DNA of 37,147 nt from assembly GCA_945861895.1 (NCBI GenBank), contig CAMAWF010000025.1:1-37147 (forward strand). Reading direction: 5' to 3'. The position numbers were made by a program, and so were the translations under genes. How positions within the stretch are numbered: the first letter of the stretch is position 1; the number at the start of each line of letters is the position of its first letter. This stretch comes from Rhizobium sp. Q54. Its GTDB lineage: Bacteria; Pseudomonadota; Alphaproteobacteria; Rhizobiales; Xanthobacteraceae. Positions 33,971 through 37,147 of the stretch are shown here, piece after piece. The notes below the pieces were generated by a model. The model was not told the origin of the DNA. It searched no databases and saw only the letters and a list, made by a program, of their open reading frames with translations.

Positions 33971-35659
33971 TCACACCCTCTTGGTGTCGAACGCGGCCTT
34001 CTGGCCGGTGCCGTAGCGGCGCAGCGCGCCTTCCTCGCCGACCGCGTTGGGCCGCTGGAATATCCAGTTTTGCCAGGCGGTGAGCCGCGCGAAAATTTTT
34101 GTTTCCATCGTCTCCGGTCCGCCGAAACGCAGATTGGCCTCCATTCCCGTAAGGCTATCCGGCGAGAAGCTTGCGCGCTCCTCCAGGAAAATGCGGATTT
34201 CGTCGTCCCAATCCACCTCGTCATAGGCAAACGTCACGAGGCCCAATTCCTCGGCCGCCTCGGCGTCGAGCGCCGCGCCGATTTTTGCCTGCGCATTTTT
34301 CACGGTGGCGGCGTCGTCGAGGAAACGGCTTTCGAGCCGGGTGAGGCCGTTGCTCATGGGATAGGAGCCGAAATTGGCTTGCGTGAGCGCGATTGCCGCG
34401 GGCGGAAGATTGCCGCCAGCGAGCTGGCCCACCAGCATGTAGGAGCGGTCGGCCGCCAACACGATTTCGGCCAGCGTGCCGGCAAAGCAGGAGCCGGGCT
34501 CGATAATGGCAACGAGACTGCGCGAGGTGAGATCCACGCGTTTGAGCACCCGCTTCCACAGCAGGCGCACTTCGCGCGCCAGCCAATGGCCACGATGCTT
34601 TTCCAGCAAGGCGTCGTAGGCGGCGACCTGCTCGCGCTCGCCGGAGGATTTGAACACGATCGCCGCCACGTCGAATTCGTTGGCGCGGATATGCAGGATG
34701 GCGTCGTCGAGTTCGCGCGCGATCTGCAAGGGCCAGAACGCCGCGCCTTGCGCGAGTATTGCATTCACGTCCGCCGGCGGCGGCGTCTCCGGCCCGCGCA
34801 GCGTGACGGTTGCAAGCCGCCCCGCGCGGTCGAAGGCGACGGACACAAAACCGTATTCGACGCCGTCGGGCGAAAACTTGCGGTCGAGCGGCGCAAGCTT
34901 GATGCCCTTGGCGTCCTTCGCGCCACTCGACTTCGCCGCGAATTCCTTCGCGCGCGTCTTCACCACCTCTTCGAGCTTGCTGTTGGGCACAACCTCATCC
35001 ACCAGCCGCCAGTCGGCCGCGCGCTTGCCCTTGATGCCTTCCTCGGTGGTGCAGAACACATCGGCGCGGTCGCGGCGCACCTTGCGCTTGTCGATGACGC
35101 GGGTGAGCCCGCCGGTGCCGGGCAGCACCGCCAGCAGCGGCAGTTCCGGCAGCGACACCGTCGAAGAGCCGTCATCCACCAGAATGATGTGATCGGCGGC
35201 CAGCGCCAGCTCGTAGCCGCCGCCGGCGCAGGAGCCGGTGACCACGCAGATCATGCGCTGGCCGGAATTCTCGCTGGCGTCTTCGATGCTGTTGCGCGTT
35301 TCGTTGGTGAATTTGCAGAAATTGACTTTATGGGCGTGGCTCGCGCCCGCCAGCATGCGGATATTGGCGCCGGCGCAAAACACCCGCGGTTTGCCCGAAC
35401 GCAGCAGCACCACGCGTACCGCGGGATGCTCGAACCGCAGGCGCGCCAGCGCATCGGCCAATTCAATATCGACGCCGAGGTCGTAGGAATTGAGCTTGAG
35501 TTCGTAGCCCTCGAACAGGCTGCCCTTTTCATCGACGTCCATGGTCAGCGTCGCCACGTCGCCGTCGGCGGCAAGCTTCCAGTGCCGGTAGCGCGCGGGA
35601 TCGGTCTGGAAATCGATCCGGGTTGCGCCATTTGCCAATTTGCGGTCGATGTCAGCCAT
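33971..35659 (-). CDS. boxC: 2,3-epoxybenzoyl-CoA dihydrolase BoxC
   Basis: This 562-residue protein with two crotonase-like regions opens the ring of 2,3-epoxybenzoyl-CoA with two waters, releasing formate and 3,4-dehydroadipyl-CoA semialdehyde. Diagnostic stretches are the N-terminal IDFQTDPARYRHWKL, VFCAGANIRMLAGASHAHKV, CVVTGSCAGGGYELALAADH, SLPELPLLAVLPGTGGLTRV, and a second half with IIEPGSCFAGTLAEIVLAAD and the C-terminal ARLTAWQNWIFQRPNAVG. The length is typical for BoxC. The start is ATG 35657-35659, overlapping the hydrolase stop by eight bases; the open frame extends 5' without support. Confidence 0.97.
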   Translation of the reverse strand: MADIDRKLANGATRIDFQTDPARYRHWKLAADGDVATLTMDVDEKGSLFEGYELKLNSYDLGVDIELADALARLRFEHPAVRVVLLRSGKPRVFCAGANIRMLAGASHAHKVNFCKFTNETRNSIEDASENSGQRMICVVTGSCAGGGYELALAADHIILVDDGSSTVSLPELPLLAVLPGTGGLTRVIDKRKVRRDRADVFCTTEEGIKGKRAADWRLVDEVVPNSKLEEVVKTRAKEFAAKSSGAKDAKGIKLAPLDRKFSPDGVEYGFVSVAFDRAGRLATVTLRGPETPPPADVNAILAQGAAFWPLQIARELDDAILHIRANEFDVAAIVFKSSGEREQVAAYDALLEKHRGHWLAREVRLLWKRVLKRVDLTSRSLVAIIEPGSCFAGTLAEIVLAADRSYMLVGQLAGGNLPPAAIALTQANFGSYPMSNGLTRLESRFLDDAATVKNAQAKIGAALDAEAAEELGLVTFAYDEVDWDDEIRIFLEERASFSPDSLTGMEANLRFGGPETMETKIFARLTAWQNWIFQRPNAVGEEGALRRYGTGQKAAFDTKRV

Positions 35660-36485
35660 TATATGCCTCGTGTGCCGCATAGACCGCCGCGCCTTGCCGG
35701 TCGCGCAGCAGCGGATTGGCAAAATCAGCAATCGCCTTGAGTGTCGCTTCCGGCGCGTCGCGTTGCGGGGAATGCCGCGCCTTCGGCAGCAGCACGACCT
35801 CCACCGGGCAATAGCACTCCTCCCGCACGGCCTCGATCTGCCGCATGCTGCCGCATCGATCGTCCTCACCCTGCGCGATCAGGATTGGCACGCGGACATA
35901 GGCCAGCTCCTCGGTGATATCCCATTTGCGGAAATCGGGATCGAGCCAGACCCCGCTCCAGCCTTTAAAGGCGTTGTCGATGTCGTTATGCCAGCGCGCG
36001 AGCTTGGCGCGCAGACCGGCGGTCTCATAGGCCTTGCGGATTTCTTCGATCGCCTTGAGCCCGGATTCCTCGATGAAGAAATGCGGCGCGATCAGCACCA
36101 GCCCGTTTAACCGATGGTCCTGGTGACTGCCGGCATAGATTGTGACGATGGAAGCGCCGTCGTCGTGGCCGACCAGCAGACCGCACTTGAAGCCGATCGC
36201 GTCGAGCACGCGCGGCAAGGTTTCACGCGCTTCGTCGTGCATATAGGAAAGCGGCCGCGGCAGCTTGACCGGGCTCGACTTTCCATAGCCCGCGCGCGAA
36301 TAGACGAAAACGCCGTTGCCGGTCGCGGCTTGCAACGTGTCGGGAAAATCGCCCCACCGCTCGACGCAGCCAAGCCCCTCATGCAGCAGCACCAGCGTCG
36401 GCGCGTCGCCGGGACGCGGGCCGATCATGCGGTATTCGAGCCGCTGCGCGCCGATGGTGAGGAAGCCGGAATCGGCTAGCTTCAT
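35652..36485 (-). CDS. Alpha/beta hydrolase of the box operon, with Asp in the nucleophile position
   Basis: This is a 277-residue alpha/beta hydrolase of the kind found in box operons, possibly a thioesterase or lactonase that relieves dead-end CoA or lactone intermediates. The oxyanion region is LLHEGLGCVERWGDFP (33-48). The nucleophile elbow reads VGHDDGAS, giving D108 where most relatives have Ser. The other triad members look intact: an acid in GEDDRCG (D209/D210) and H239 (KARHSP). An Asp nucleophile is normal for epoxide hydrolases and dehalogenases, which is striking beside an epoxide-forming pathway. Its start overlaps the boxR stop (ATGA) and its stop overlaps boxC. Confidence 0.88.
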   Translation of the reverse strand: MKLADSGFLTIGAQRLEYRMIGPRPGDAPTLVLLHEGLGCVERWGDFPDTLQAATGNGVFVYSRAGYGKSSPVKLPRPLSYMHDEARETLPRVLDAIGFKCGLLVGHDDGASIVTIYAGSHQDHRLNGLVLIAPHFFIEESGLKAIEEIRKAYETAGLRAKLARWHNDIDNAFKGWSGVWLDPDFRKWDITEELAYVRVPILIAQGEDDRCGSMRQIEAVREECYCPVEVVLLPKARHSPQRDAPEATLKAIADFANPLLRDRQGAAVYAAHEAYNG

Positions 36486-37147
36486 CGGCCCGCCTCCCCG
36501 ACATAAGGCGCGACCAGCTTGCTAAGTTGCGCGAAGCTCGCGTCAACTTTGCGGCCGGCGGTATCGAGCGTTGCCTGCGCGCGCGCGTAATCGCCGCCGC
36601 GCGCTTCCAGGATGGCGCGCAGATCCGCCATCGCCTCGCGGTTTTGCGCCATCGGGCGGAAATCGCCCTGCTCCATCACGCGCGCCATGTGCTCGTCGGG
36701 CCGCGCCTTGATCCAGACCGTGTGCGTGCGCCGCAGCAGCAGCGCGTAAGTCTCCGGACTGGCGACGATGCCTCCCGCCGTCGCAATCACCGCCGCGTCA
36801 TGTTCGGCGATGACGCGTTCCAGACACGTGCGCTCATAGCGCCGGAAAGTGCCGACGCCCGACATTTCGATCAGCATGGGGACGCTGGCGCCGTATTCCT
36901 GCTCGACCACGCGGTCAAGCTCGATAAAGGGACAGCCGAGATGTTGCGCCAGCAAATGACCGAGCGTCGATTTGCCGGCGCCGCGCAATCCGACCAGCGC
37001 GATGCGCCGGCCGCGGTCGGATGCCGGCGCGCCGGTAAGACGCCGCTCCACCAGTTCGGCGATGGCAGCGAGTTCGGCCGCCGGCAGGCGGCCGAGCAGA
37101 TCGCCGATTTTCGTCAGCGCGCCGTTGCGCGCATTCATGCGCGGCAG
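36482..37147 (-). CDS. boxR: BoxR-type regulator, shikimate-kinase-like C-terminal part (N-terminus outside window)
   Basis: The visible 3' part includes a shikimate-kinase-like domain: P-loop GLRGAGKST, CPFIELDRVVEQEYGASV, FRRYERTCLERVI, ATAGGIV, and VWIKARPDEHMARVMEQGDFRPMA. BoxR proteins join an N-terminal XRE DNA-binding domain to this fold, which senses benzoyl-CoA and represses the box genes. The frame is open to the window edge through L-P-R before the ATG at 37138, and the linker-like LLGRLPAAELAAIAELVERR fits an internal position. I therefore read it as a truncated longer gene rather than a short kinase. It overlaps the hydrolase start (ATGA). Confidence 0.88.
   Translation of the reverse strand: MPRMNARNGALTKIGDLLGRLPAAELAAIAELVERRLTGAPASDRGRRIALVGLRGAGKSTLGHLLAQHLGCPFIELDRVVEQEYGASVPMLIEMSGVGTFRRYERTCLERVIAEHDAAVIATAGGIVASPETYALLLRRTHTVWIKARPDEHMARVMEQGDFRPMAQNREAMADLRAILEARGGDYARAQATLDTAGRKVDASFAQLSKLVAPYVGEAGR

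Noticed and set aside
34070-35740. A 556-codon open frame on the plus strand
   Set aside because: Antisense shadow of boxC; no ribosome site or recognisable motif.
36482-37138. Calling this gene aroK (shikimate kinase)
   Set aside because: The P-loop fold fits, but its place at the head of the box operon, the overlap with box genes, the linker-like N-terminus and the frame open to the edge all point to the C-terminal domain of BoxR.

Overview
The window is about 37 kb of GC-rich chromosomal DNA from an alphaproteobacterium, most likely Hyphomicrobiales in the Bradyrhizobium/Xanthobacter/Pseudolabrys neighbourhood. That placement rests on the protein style, the ATGA-type overlaps between genes and the GTCAT...ATGAC palindromic repeats between genes. 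It is inference, since no rRNA or tRNA gene is present. Genes are tightly packed and no stretch over 300 bases lacks one.

Layout. 1-6359 is housekeeping: a cut-off membrane protein, an FMN 2-hydroxyacid oxidase, a coupled isocitrate lyase/PEP mutase-like lyase plus GNAT acetyltransferase, a denD-sfsA pair, map and radC. 6388-7602 is an AT-rich SIR2-like gene that looks acquired and whose 3' end runs antisense into its neighbour. 7412-14475 (minus) holds a 2-oxoacid dehydrogenase cluster: E1-alpha, E1-beta, a succinate-semialdehyde dehydrogenase-type ALDH, E2, a small membrane protein, a D-2-hydroxyacid dehydrogenase and an exported Inh-type protease inhibitor. No E3 is present. 14683-17577 (plus) is a TauE/SafE exporter - rhodanese/ChrB - ChrA chromate-resistance operon, with an apparent one-base deletion at the start of chrB. 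17574-20300 (minus) is a SsuABC/ThiXYZ-type ABC importer. 20419-21403 holds two small plus-strand hypotheticals ending in a strong terminator.

21513-26018 (minus) is a run of nitrilase, MFS symporter and two tandem MetE-C-terminal-like methyltransferases. It is read away from a divergent IclR regulator (26169-26954), with a clean inverted repeat in the shared promoter region. 26944-29976 (minus) is a large FAD/Fe-S dehydrogenase of the YdiJ type, divergent from a serine-glyoxylate aminotransferase (30056-31264). A complete IS5-family (IS1031-type) element at 31330-32260 has inserted into a palindromic repeat. From the right edge to 32366 (minus) runs an aerobic benzoate box operon: boxR (cut by the window edge), an alpha/beta hydrolase, boxC and boxB. 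This pathway epoxidises benzoyl-CoA and then opens the ring hydrolytically.

The most unusual points are the SIR2-like insertion next to radC, the chrB frameshift, the aspartate in the nucleophile position of the box hydrolase, the IS-split palindromic repeat, and the IclR/nitrilase/MFS/MetE-like cluster, which I cannot match to a described pathway.
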